A DNA stretch of 64,000 nucleotides from Pseudomonas paralactis (GTDB taxonomy: Bacteria; Pseudomonadota; Gammaproteobacteria; Pseudomonadales; Pseudomonadaceae). The stretch lies in assembly GCF_001439735.1 (NCBI RefSeq), contig NZ_JYLN01000005.1, positions 434,001-498,000 on the forward strand, written 5' to 3'. The notes below the pieces were generated by a model. It was not told where the DNA came from and did no database searches. It saw only the letters and a list, made by a program, of their open reading frames with translations. The position numbers and the translations under genes are program-made. Positions within the stretch are counted from its first letter, which is position 1. Each line of letters starts with the position of its first letter. This document shows, in pieces, positions 16,606 through 24,769 of this stretch.

Positions 16606-18342
16606 ATGCGATCACTGAAGATCCTGTTGTTATCCTCGGCATTCAACGGTTTGACCCAGCGGGCCTGGCTGGATTTGCGCCAGGCGGGTCACGATCCCAG
16701 CGTTGTGGTGTTCACCGATGAAATTACCGTGTGCCGCCAGGTCGAGGCGTCGGGGGCCGATCTGGTGATCTGTCCATTTCTCAAGGACCGGGTACCCGAG
16801 CAGCTATGGAACCACCCGCAGCGGCCGGTGGTGATCGTCCACCCAGGCATCGTCGGTGACCGTGGCGCCAGCGCGTTGGACTGGGCCATCACCCGGCAGG
16901 TTAATCGCTGGGGCGTCACGGCCTTGCAGGCGGTGGAGGAAATGGACGCTGGGCCGATCTGGTCGACCTGCGAATTCTACATGCCCGCCGATGTGCGCAA
17001 ATCCGAGCTGTACAATGGCCAGGTAAGTGACGCGGCGATTGTCTGCATCCGCGATGTGGTGGAAAAATTCGCCACGGGCTTTGTCCCTGTGCCCCTCGAT
17101 TACACCCAACCCGACGTTATCGGGCGATTGCAGCCGAACATGACCCAGGCTGACCGAACCTTCAGTTGGTTCGATTGTGCAGCCTTTATCAAGCGCAGCA
17201 TCGACGCCGCCGACGGCCAACCCGGTGTGCTGGCAAGCCTGCTGGGCGGGCAATATTACCTGTACGACGCACACCTGGATTCACGCCAGGGCAGTCCGGG
17301 GGAAATTCTCGCGGTCCAGGATGACGCGGTACTGGTGGCAGCTGGGGATCACAGCCTGTGGATCGGCTCGCTCAAACGCAAGGCCCAGCCAGGGCAGGAG
17401 ACCTTCAAGCTGCCGGCGCGTCATGTGCTGGCTGAACAACTGGCTGGCGTTCCGGTGCTGGACAGCTCGATCGCGCAACAGCGTTTCAATGCGCTGGCCT
17501 ATCAACCGATTCGCTACCGGGAGACTGATCACGTCGGCGAACTGACATTTGAGTTCTACAACGGCGCCATGAGCACCGAGCAATGCCAACGACTGGTGGC
17601 TGCATTGCGCTGGGCCAAGGCGCGAGACACCCAAGTGTTGCTGATCAAAGGCGGGCGCGGCAGTTTTTCCAATGGCGTGCACCTTAATGTGATCCAGGCC
17701 GCCAAAGTGCCGGGGCTGGAAGCCTGGGCCAATATTCAAGCCATCGACGATGTGTGCCAGGAACTGCTAACCGCCAGGCAACTGGTGATCAGCGGCCTGA
17801 CCGGCAGTGCGGGCGCAGGCGGCGTGATGCTGGCGCTGGCCGCCGATATTGTATTGGCCCGTGAGGGCATAGTGCTCAACCCGCATTACAAAACCATGGG
17901 CCTCTATGGCTCCGAATACTGGACTTATAGCCTGCCAAGGGCAGTCGGCAATGAAGTCGCGCACAAGCTGACCGAAGAATGCCTGCCCATCAGCGCCGTC
18001 CAGGCTCTGGAATACGCAATGGTTCAGGATATCGGCCCGCGCTGCCCACACACCTTTGATCTGTGGCTCTCTCAACAGGCCCAAAGCGCGCTGACCAATC
18101 CTCAATACCGGGACGCGCGCGCGCGTAAAACCACGTTGGATATTCAGCAAATGGAACGCTGTCGCGAGCATGAGCTGGCACAGATGCAGTTGGACATGGT
18201 GCAAAACCGCCAGCAGTTTGCCGAAAAGTGCCGCAACTTCGTGTTCAAACGCAAAACCTGCCAGACCCCGCAGCGGTTGATCGCGCCATGGGCGTTGACG
18301 TACGAGGCCGGCGTGCCGGAAAGCCGAATGCTGAACGGCTGA
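16606..18342 (+). CDS. HypX/HoxX-like formyltransferase-enoyl-CoA hydratase fusion
   Basis: 578 residues with the two-domain HypX/HoxX layout. An N-terminal formyl-transferase half carries HPGIVGDRGASALDWAI (about residues 79-95) and WGVTALQAVEEMDAGPIW. A C-terminal crotonase-like half carries GGRGSFSNGVHLNV, SGLTGSAGAGGVMLALAAD and NPHYKTMGLYGSEYW (about 425-439). HypX takes formyl from N10-formyl-tetrahydrofolate and makes CO by way of formyl-CoA for the active site of [NiFe] hydrogenase. No hydrogenase or other hyp gene is in this window, so this copy may supply CO or formyl-CoA for something else. It is divergent from a LysR regulator and followed by a kinase-like gene in the same direction. 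Confidence 0.85.
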   Translation: MRSLKILLLSSAFNGLTQRAWLDLRQAGHDPSVVVFTDEITVCRQVEASGADLVICPFLKDRVPEQLWNHPQRPVVIVHPGIVGDRGASALDWAITRQVNRWGVTALQAVEEMDAGPIWSTCEFYMPADVRKSELYNGQVSDAAIVCIRDVVEKFATGFVPVPLDYTQPDVIGRLQPNMTQADRTFSWFDCAAFIKRSIDAADGQPGVLASLLGGQYYLYDAHLDSRQGSPGEILAVQDDAVLVAAGDHSLWIGSLKRKAQPGQETFKLPARHVLAEQLAGVPVLDSSIAQQRFNALAYQPIRYRETDHVGELTFEFYNGAMSTEQCQRLVAALRWAKARDTQVLLIKGGRGSFSNGVHLNVIQAAKVPGLEAWANIQAIDDVCQELLTARQLVISGLTGSAGAGGVMLALAADIVLAREGIVLNPHYKTMGLYGSEYWTYSLPRAVGNEVAHKLTEECLPISAVQALEYAMVQDIGPRCPHTFDLWLSQQAQSALTNPQYRDARARKTTLDIQQMERCREHELAQMQLDMVQNRQQFAEKCRNFVFKRKTCQTPQRLIAPWALTYEAGVPESRMLNG

Positions 18343-18471
18343 CGCGGGGAGGGCGCTTCGGTCCAGTCCCGCCTCGCATTGGGCAATAAGGTTCCCCATA
18401 ATGGAGGCCAACTTGCCCAAACTCCGAGACCTCATGGAACCGCACAACCTGAACGATAACGCAGCGCTCGT

Positions 18472-19095
18472 ATGACTCGGGCGCTGTTTGTTTCGTTGGA
18501 TGGGCCCAAGGGCACCGGCAAAACCACGCTGTTGGAGGCTGTTACGACAGCATTGAGGGCCGACAACAAAAAGGTCGTCCGCCTGTGCGAGCGCAAAAGC
18601 GATCCCTATCGAGCGCAAACGATGGCTCTGGTTAACAAATTCGCCAGAGACCCCAGTCGGGATCTGGAGCTTGAGGTGTGTGAACGCTTTGCCGACAGCC
18701 GCAGCTGGATCACCCGACACGTACTGGCTGCGCAGCCACCCGACAGCATCATCCTGATGGATCGCTGGTACCCGTCCGATGCCGCGTTTCGGCGGTTGAT
18801 ACCGTTTAAAGACATTCTTGCGCTGAACCTTGATCGACAGGTGCAAGTGCCGGATCTGCATGTGGGGGTTGTCGCCACTGCGCAAATATCCTGGGCAAGG
18901 GCAGCGGCGCGGCGGCGTGGGTTGAGCAGTACGGTGATGTTCAGGCTGGAGGAACAGGTGGCTTGTACAGAGGCGTTTGAGCGGGTGGGTGTGGGGCAGG
19001 GGTGGGCGTTGTGTCGGAATGAAGGGACGGTTGAGGAGGGCGTGAGGTGGATGGTATCCGAGATCCATAAAGTTCTTCGGGCACAGGCAGGTTGA
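18472..19095 (+). CDS. dTMP-kinase-like P-loop nucleotide kinase
   Basis: 207 residues. A Walker A motif GPKGTGKTT is at residues 11-19, DRWYPSDAAFR (about 100) matches the thymidylate kinase DRY/S motif, and an arginine-rich lid (SWARAAARRRGLSS) lies near 145. It is not the housekeeping Tmk, whose sequence and setting differ. A specialised nucleoside- or small-molecule-phosphate kinase is more likely. The ATG overlaps the stop of a 13-codon open frame starting at 18434, which may act as a leader. It lies 129 bases after the HypX-like gene and is convergent with the hydrolase gene at 19137. Confidence 0.75.
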   Translation: MTRALFVSLDGPKGTGKTTLLEAVTTALRADNKKVVRLCERKSDPYRAQTMALVNKFARDPSRDLELEVCERFADSRSWITRHVLAAQPPDSIILMDRWYPSDAAFRRLIPFKDILALNLDRQVQVPDLHVGVVATAQISWARAAARRRGLSSTVMFRLEEQVACTEAFERVGVGQGWALCRNEGTVEEGVRWMVSEIHKVLRAQAG

Positions 19096-19098
19096 TGT

Positions 19099-19133
19099 GT
19101 AGGCTGTAGCTTCGAAGTCGAGCCACAGCCTAC
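19099..19133. terminator. Stem-loop between convergent genes
   Basis: GTAGGCTGT (19099-19107) pairs with ACAGCCTAC (19125-19133), extended inward by GCT/AGC after one mismatch. It sits between the stops of the kinase-like gene and the convergent phosphatase-family gene, as expected for a bidirectional terminator, although there is no T-run. Confidence 0.6.
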
Positions 19134-19136
19134 GGG

Positions 19137-20288
19137 TCACCGGTTGGTGTAGATTAGAAGCGGAGAAAGCTGATCCTCATCTGTTAAAGCCCCGTGATGT
19201 CCGTTCCATAAGGTCTGGTCTTTCTCCCTAAGGCTTTGCAAGATCCCGCCCTGACCTGTGGGATACACAATCATATCTCCGATACGTTGTTCAAACCTCG
19301 TGGAACCACCAAACAAACCTTCGTTAACCGCCTGGCTACGGGAAAGTACCGTAAAGTCATCACCCAGTTTGTTTTTCCAGCGCTCCATCACGGCGGGGAA
19401 GTTGCCGTCTTTCACGTAGACGTGCCGAGCTCGAATGTCGCCAGCAATCCATGCCACACCTTCTTGCAAGTGCTGATCAGTGTCGAAGTCAAAGCTTACT
19501 TCGGAGCAAAGGGTTGTCATGCCATGATCGGCGGTGACTAGCAGTTGCGTCCCTTGAGTCAGCGTACTGGCGATGGAAGAGATTAGGGTGTCGACCTCCT
19601 GCAGGCGGTTTAACCAGGCCTGCGAATGGGGTCCGTGAATATGACCCGCGTAATCCAACTCGCCAAGATAGACGTAAATCAGCTGTCTTGATAAGTTTTT
19701 TTGGGCGTTTCTAATGCGAAAGCCGCAGTGGGAGTAGTCTTCGTAGGGAGTGAAAGTAGCTCCTCTGTAGACAGCTTTGCTGTAACGAGAGTCTACGAAT
19801 TTCGCTGGGAGTATGCACTCTATGTTCAGGCCCTGTTCCCTGGCAGTTTCCCAGGCTGTAGTTTCATCTTTAAAAATCGACGATTCAACGATCAGATCTT
19901 GATCGTGATGAGGACTGCCTGATTTCCATGGAAGTGGGGTGAACGATGTCTGAGCATCCAACGCGAATCGGCTGCCCACCACCCCGTGCTCGCCGCTCCC
20001 TTGCCCAAGGGCAAAGGAGGCCAAACTGGTAGCCGTGGTTGCAGGAAACCCAACCCTGAAAGACTGGCTACGACCCAGCAGCGTTTTCAGAAACGGTGCG
20101 TGGGAGCAATACTCATCAAGTAATCGCAGCCCTAAACCGTCAACCATGAAAACGATGATTTTGTTCGCAGGTTGGAGATTGAAACCAGGCTCAAAAGTGA
20201 GTACCCCAAGGCTCGCTAGAATCGCATGTGACAGCTGAGCGAGCCCGGATTTTTGCGCGTGAAGTTCGTTTTGAAGCACCTGCCTCAT
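19137..20288 (-). CDS. Alkaline-phosphatase-superfamily hydrolase (nucleotide pyrophosphatase/phosphodiesterase type)
   Basis: 383 residues, no signal peptide, so cytosolic. The metal-binding and catalytic residues of the type I phosphodiesterase/nucleotide pyrophosphatase fold are all in order: Asp50 (FMVDGLG), nucleophile Thr84 or Thr85 (GFPATTATSLAS), Asp212 and His216 (GELDYAGHIHG), Asp254-His255 (TADHGM) and His364 or His365 (NGHHGALTDEDQ). It should cleave a phosphate mono- or diester. The start codon overlaps the stop of the FAD-protein gene (ATGA), so it is third in a coupled operon. Substrate is unknown; an adenylated or phosphorylated product of the operon is plausible. Confidence 0.82.
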   Translation of the reverse strand: MRQVLQNELHAQKSGLAQLSHAILASLGVLTFEPGFNLQPANKIIVFMVDGLGLRLLDEYCSHAPFLKTLLGRSQSFRVGFPATTATSLASFALGQGSGEHGVVGSRFALDAQTSFTPLPWKSGSPHHDQDLIVESSIFKDETTAWETAREQGLNIECILPAKFVDSRYSKAVYRGATFTPYEDYSHCGFRIRNAQKNLSRQLIYVYLGELDYAGHIHGPHSQAWLNRLQEVDTLISSIASTLTQGTQLLVTADHGMTTLCSEVSFDFDTDQHLQEGVAWIAGDIRARHVYVKDGNFPAVMERWKNKLGDDFTVLSRSQAVNEGLFGGSTRFEQRIGDMIVYPTGQGGILQSLREKDQTLWNGHHGALTDEDQLSPLLIYTNR

Positions 20289-21736
20289 GTCAGTGTCCTG
20301 GAGAGGATGGCGGAGGTGGCAGCGACACCGTGCATGACGCTGCGTACCACATCAGTGGTAGCCAAGAATTCACCCTTGGTCATATCACCCACGAAAAATA
20401 GGCCAGGGACTTCGTCGCCACGGCGGGACAGGGCTTGATACGTCAACGGGTTGATGGAGACACCGCCCAGGGGGTGAGTACTTATCGTGCCATTGACCAA
20501 CATGTTTCTCAAAACGGGCAACTCTTTGAGGTCAGCTTCATCGTAACCAGCGCCGCGGCCATCAATCAGATACTCGACACACAAACATTCGCTCTGGCCG
20601 TGATAAATTTCGAAGCTTGACTCGGTAGCTTCGATTCCTTGAAGATCCGAGAAAATGTGTAATTGCTCAGCTTTCATCAACTGCAATATACGAGTGGCGC
20701 TAAACGCAGGAAATGCGGCCAGGTACGTCATCCAAGGACCATAGTATCTAGTCATGAACGTTGCTTTGTCGTCGTCACTAAGTTTCGACCAGAGCTTGTC
20801 AACAACTGTATAGGACGCGAGCAAAACGCTTTGCCAGAGATGATTGCCCTCAGAGCAGTTGTGCAGTTCTTGCTCAAGCTCTTCAGCCTTGGTTGGTCCT
20901 GCGTGTAATAGGGCATTCCAGTCAATAAGGTGGTTGGTGACCTTATCGAGTTCTTTCTTATGGATCGCCAGTATCGACTCTAACGTCTGAGGTTTTTCAT
21001 CCAGAAGAGCAGCAGTAAACGCTTCAGCGTCATATCCGGAGTGCTCAGCAATCACCTTGGGTAGCTTACCCGCTCTGGAAACCATAAAGATTTTTCCAGT
21101 ATGCCCCTTTTCTTGAAGCGCCAAGACTGCATCAATTGCTGTGAGTCGAGAACCAATGATCCCCACCGTAGCATCGGCAGGTATTTTCAAACCTTGATAA
21201 GGAGAGCGGAGCAGTTTTTTTGACGTGCTGGATAACAACGGCGATTTAGGTGCATGGCCAATGCATACAATCACCTTGTCAAAAATTTCCTCGGTGCCGT
21301 TTTCAAATTCTACGGTAAATTTTTTGACCGACTTGATGGGGGTAACGCAGGTCACTGCGGTATTGATAAGTTCAGCATAAGGTGCGTTATTCAAAGCGTT
21401 TTGTAACTGATGCTCCACATAGATACCAAACAAGCGACGTTGCGGGAACTCCGACCACGCCTGGTTTTCTTCAAGTGATGCTGCTTGCCACAATGACTGA
21501 TTTTTTGCTCGCCACTCTACAAACTCAAGAGGGTTTTCCGGGTTCAGGCTCATGATAGAAGCAGGGAGGTTAATGATGTGACTGTTATAGTGAGTTCCAA
21601 AAGCCAAGCCAGCGCCCGGCTTGAGCCCGTCAGCAATAACATATTCAAGCACAGGGTCTTGTTTTGCGAGTTGGGAATACAGTTGTATGAACAGGCTAAC
21701 GCCTGTTGGCCCTGCACCAATTTGTAAAACTCTCAT
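20285..21736 (-). CDS. FAD/NAD(P)-binding protein
   Basis: 483 residues. The dinucleotide motif GAGPTGVS is at the N-terminus and the surrounding sequence (GAGLAFGTHYNSHIINLPAS, then MSLNPENPLEFVEWR) is characteristic of the FAD-NAD(P)-binding family (Pfam NAD_binding_9), distantly related to ornithine N-hydroxylases. A second nucleotide motif, IGSRLTAIDAVLAL, lies near residue 190, and the C-terminal GLFFVGDMTKGEFLATTDVV resembles a FAD-closing motif. It probably oxidises or hydroxylates a small molecule. Both ends overlap neighbours by four bases (ATGA), so it is the middle gene of a translationally coupled trio. The base composition is clearly more AT-rich than the flanking core genes. Confidence 0.8.
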   Translation of the reverse strand: MRVLQIGAGPTGVSLFIQLYSQLAKQDPVLEYVIADGLKPGAGLAFGTHYNSHIINLPASIMSLNPENPLEFVEWRAKNQSLWQAASLEENQAWSEFPQRRLFGIYVEHQLQNALNNAPYAELINTAVTCVTPIKSVKKFTVEFENGTEEIFDKVIVCIGHAPKSPLLSSTSKKLLRSPYQGLKIPADATVGIIGSRLTAIDAVLALQEKGHTGKIFMVSRAGKLPKVIAEHSGYDAEAFTAALLDEKPQTLESILAIHKKELDKVTNHLIDWNALLHAGPTKAEELEQELHNCSEGNHLWQSVLLASYTVVDKLWSKLSDDDKATFMTRYYGPWMTYLAAFPAFSATRILQLMKAEQLHIFSDLQGIEATESSFEIYHGQSECLCVEYLIDGRGAGYDEADLKELPVLRNMLVNGTISTHPLGGVSINPLTYQALSRRGDEVPGLFFVGDMTKGEFLATTDVVRSVMHGVAATSAILSRTLT

Positions 21737-23283
21737 TTGGACGCCCCTGCTTGGAGTTTGATAGCTATTTTACTTGCTTCATTTCGATCGATTTTGCCGG
21801 TCATGGTCATCGGCAGATCCTGTGCGAAATAGATATCTGTGCGGTTAACGGGATAATCATCAAGATGCGAGACATGCTTAACGATGACTTCGTGAGTGGG
21901 TTGTGTGCGGTGAGGCTTGAGCTTTATGAGCAGTAAGATCTTTTTGTCGACTTCGTGCGGCGTAGTAGTGGCGACACATTCCAGTACGTCTTCATGGTCA
22001 CGCAAGTGAGACTCAAGCTCTGTCAGGTCGACCAACTTGCCGAGTACTTTAACCCGCGCGTCGGCGCGGCCATGAAGGCTGAAGATCTTGCCGTCATATG
22101 AAGCGAGGTCACCCGTTCGGTACCATCGACCGTGGCGCCCGTGTGGAAGACGGCGCAGGTATCGTCCTGACGTTCTGTGATCATGGTGTACGTAACCTTG
22201 CCCAACGCCACCGCCACCTATGTAGAGTTCGCCGACCTCGTGCACATCGGCATGAGTACCATCTTTGTTCAGAATGGCAATGTGAGTGCAGGGGAAGGGT
22301 ATGCCAATAGGCAACGGGGCATCATCACCCAGGCGGCTTAGGACTTCAGCGGTAGGTTCGAAATAAGTGCTGTCGATTGTTGTTTCGGTTGTTCCATAAG
22401 AAAACACCAGGCGGCAGTTGTGAGCGATGACTTTACGAATATCGTTGAACTCCCTAACGCGCATCACGTCAGACCCGGCAATAAGCAGCTTGAAACTTTC
22501 AAGTATGACGTTGTTGCTCAGTGCATAGTTGTAAAGCTCCCTGAGGATGATGGGAGTGAATTCCGCACACTCGATCTTGTGCGTGATGATGAAGTTGGCA
22601 AGGCTTTCAGCGTCTTGTTTTTCGGCCGACGTAGGAACGTAAATGGTTGCTCCGGAACAAAGTCCACGAATCCAATCGCCTGCAAATACGTCAAATGAAA
22701 GGCTGGCAAATTGCAGGTGCCTCTTGATTGTGCTCAGCTGATAAACTTCGCGCCAAGCCAAAAATGTTTCAATTAGATTGGCATGCCCAATGGCCACGCC
22801 TTTCGGATCTCCGGTTGAACCGGAAGTAAACATAATATAAGCGAGTGGGTGATAGTGTTGCTTTACGCTGATAGACGCCCGGACAGGCAGGTCACTATAA
22901 TTAATAAACTCCGGGTCATCATTTTGCCTTTGATAAGGCAACTCATATTCAGAGAGCACGAGCTCAACGTTGGCAACGGCTAAGGTGCGTTGGATTTTCG
23001 ACGTTGCCATCAACGGGTCTATAGGGCAGTAGATACATCCAGCATGTAAGCATCCCAACAGGGCGGGGAGTGCGCTGCTGATTTCACTCTGCATAATAGC
23101 AATAACGCTACCGGGTTCAATCCCCTTGCTCTGAATAAAAGCAGACACGTTCAATAGCTGCTCTTTTAACTCTTGGTAACTGACGATTTTATTGTCTGTA
23201 ACGATGGCTGGCATATTGGGTGCAGCGTCACAGTGATTCAATATGAGTCGGAGGATTGACGAGTTTTTATCGGGGCGGTACAT
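21733..23283 (-). CDS. Stand-alone amino-acid-type adenylation enzyme (AMP-binding)
   Basis: 516 residues with complete adenylation motifs: A3 IMFTSGSTGDPKGV, A4/Stachelhaus region FASLSFDVFAGDW (Asp235-equivalent present, which binds the alpha-amino group), A5 SYGTTETT, A7 WYRTGDLA, A8 GRADARVKVLGKLVDL and A10 Lys in MTMTGKIDR. This points to activation of an amino acid as in NRPS A domains. There is no carrier or condensation domain in the protein or nearby. First gene of the operon, with AAGGATGG before ATG 23283 and an AT-rich leader. Product transfer partner is not visible; an amide-ligase or adenylate-releasing role is possible. Confidence 0.85.
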   Translation of the reverse strand: MYRPDKNSSILRLILNHCDAAPNMPAIVTDNKIVSYQELKEQLLNVSAFIQSKGIEPGSVIAIMQSEISSALPALLGCLHAGCIYCPIDPLMATSKIQRTLAVANVELVLSEYELPYQRQNDDPEFINYSDLPVRASISVKQHYHPLAYIMFTSGSTGDPKGVAIGHANLIETFLAWREVYQLSTIKRHLQFASLSFDVFAGDWIRGLCSGATIYVPTSAEKQDAESLANFIITHKIECAEFTPIILRELYNYALSNNVILESFKLLIAGSDVMRVREFNDIRKVIAHNCRLVFSYGTTETTIDSTYFEPTAEVLSRLGDDAPLPIGIPFPCTHIAILNKDGTHADVHEVGELYIGGGGVGQGYVHHDHRTSGRYLRRLPHGRHGRWYRTGDLASYDGKIFSLHGRADARVKVLGKLVDLTELESHLRDHEDVLECVATTTPHEVDKKILLLIKLKPHRTQPTHEVIVKHVSHLDDYPVNRTDIYFAQDLPMTMTGKIDRNEASKIAIKLQAGASK

Positions 23284-24128
23284 AAAACCATCCTTGTATT
23301 TATTTTATGTTTGCACTGCGGTTGTTTGCTCCGACTGTGCTGCTCACGTAAATGACGGCCATGCTTAAGCCGACATAATTAAGCGCCTAGTCAGTAGCCG
23401 AACTAAGTGTATAAAAAATGGATAAGTATGTTTGTGGGTGACAAACAGGTGTAAGAGGGAGTGAGGGTGTCATCTTAATCATTTAATTGCCTTCCATTGG
23501 CATCTACCGCCTTCCATTGGCGTGATTGGATCCAATATTTAGCGCTCATTTCCTCATGTGTCAACCCTCAATTCCAACCACCCTGATAGCTAGCCAATCA
23601 GGATGGGAACGTAAGGGAAGTTTGGAAACGTTACAAAATACAACAAGCTTGGGATATCAGAGCTGCTGGGCTCTTCGGCATTGCGCGAGCGGCTGGTGCG
23701 TTGCTTGCTCGGTGGGAGGTATGGCGGACGGCGAAGGGAAACTGGTTACCCTAAAAAAGCGATGAGGTGGCCAGCCAGGAAGTCAGATAGCACCTTTGCT
23801 GTGTGAACCAACTGATTGATGTGTGGAGCTTTCCGATTAACTCGTTCACGTTTCCGATCAATCGGTGGGGGGCAAATTTGCGTCCAGCCATTACGAAATG
23901 CTGATACATGAGTGAGGCAGACCCAATCTCGTATTTAACATAATATACATTATGCGAACCGTCCTATGCGAAGTTGGGGGCTCTGGGGGGCAGATTTTTT
24001 GAAGCTCTGGCTCAACCCTCGATTACCGTCTCTAGATCGTGAAGCCTTCGCTTGGCGATGCTTTCCCCGCATGCTTGAATGTCGGCCTTAGCAACGCTGT
24101 TGCTTTCACCCTGCGCCGGAGAAACGGA
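23284..24128. other. AT-rich non-coding region with tandem motifs; possible mobile-element relic
   Basis: About 845 bases without a credible gene. Two copies of GCCTTCCATTGGC lie at 23489-23501 and 23509-23521 (20-base period). Two copies of TTTCCGATYAA lie at 23830-23840 and 23851-23861 (21-base period), a pattern reminiscent of repeated ends of IS21-like elements. The short open frame at 23526-23765 has no ribosome-binding site or recognisable sequence. The promoter of the adenylation-enzyme operon must be in the first few hundred bases. Confidence 0.45.
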
Positions 24129-24674
24129 ATGTGGCTTTGTACAGATTGGAAAATTGACTGGAATGCGATCAGCGCCGTAGCTACTGCGGTAGCCGCAATC
24201 ATCGCACTTTCCGCGTGGCTCCTTGACAAGCATCAACGGAAGCTGGAGCGCAATGCCAGCGCTAGGCTTCTAGCCCAGATCATGAAAACGCCAATCGGAG
24301 CTGCGCGTATCCAGCTCGCGAAATTCAGGTGCGATAATTTTTCACCTGAACAAGCCGACAACATTAGCCGCTTATTGAAAGACGAAAATTCCCGTAAGAA
24401 ACTAGTTGAAAAAGTCTCTGTCATTACGATTGATCTACCATCGCAGTTTCTAGATAAAGCAGATTTTTTCAGTGAGGCCGTTAACAATGAATTGGCCAAA
24501 GCCTTTTTTCATGTGAATAGTCTGAAGCAAATAGTCATGCTGACCGGAGGTTTATCAGATTCGGAGACGGAGATTAATATTAAGCAACATGTCAACTCAG
24601 TTATGCATAAGATTAAGCAGGCAGAGGAAGCGACTCAGAAAGCTTTTGATGCTCTTCCAAATCTGGAACCGTAA
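24129..24674 (+). CDS. Hypothetical membrane-anchored protein
   Basis: 181 residues from ATG 24129, chosen because GGAGAAACGGA precedes it; an in-frame ATG 30 codons upstream lacks this. One membrane helix near the N-terminus (WNAISAVATAVAAIIALSAW) is followed by a basic stretch and a cytoplasmic helical domain rich in Lys, Glu and Asn (SRLLKDENSRKKLVEKV, IKQHVNSVMHKIKQAEEATQ). No family recognised. The low GC content and isolation suggest horizontal origin. It is convergent with the chemoreceptor gene. Confidence 0.6.
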   Translation: MWLCTDWKIDWNAISAVATAVAAIIALSAWLLDKHQRKLERNASARLLAQIMKTPIGAARIQLAKFRCDNFSPEQADNISRLLKDENSRKKLVEKVSVITIDLPSQFLDKADFFSEAVNNELAKAFFHVNSLKQIVMLTGGLSDSETEINIKQHVNSVMHKIKQAEEATQKAFDALPNLEP

Positions 24675-24720
24675 GCCCAAGAAAAATATAGTCTCCTACC
24701 AGTTTTTATTCGGATAAAAT

Positions 24721-24754
24721 ATAACTAAACTAAACATCTATTTAGTTGAGTTAT
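24721..24754. terminator. AT-rich bidirectional hairpin terminator
   Basis: ATAACT-a-AACTAAA (24721-24734) pairs with TTTAGTT-g-AGTTAT (24741-24754), a 13-pair stem with one mismatch and a 6-base loop, between the convergent hypothetical and chemoreceptor genes. Confidence 0.7.
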
Positions 24755-24769
24755 ATAAAAGGCCTTGGC

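Noticed and set aside
16606..18342. Reading the HypX-like gene as evidence for a hydrogenase locus
   Set aside because: No structural or maturation gene for a hydrogenase occurs in the window; the homologue is reported as an orphan instead.
21733..23283. Calling the adenylation enzyme an NRPS module
   Set aside because: There is no carrier, condensation or thioesterase domain in the protein or in the operon.
23526..23765. 79-codon plus-strand frame in the AT-rich gap
   Set aside because: No ribosome-binding site, irregular composition and no family resemblance; more likely part of a decayed insertion.
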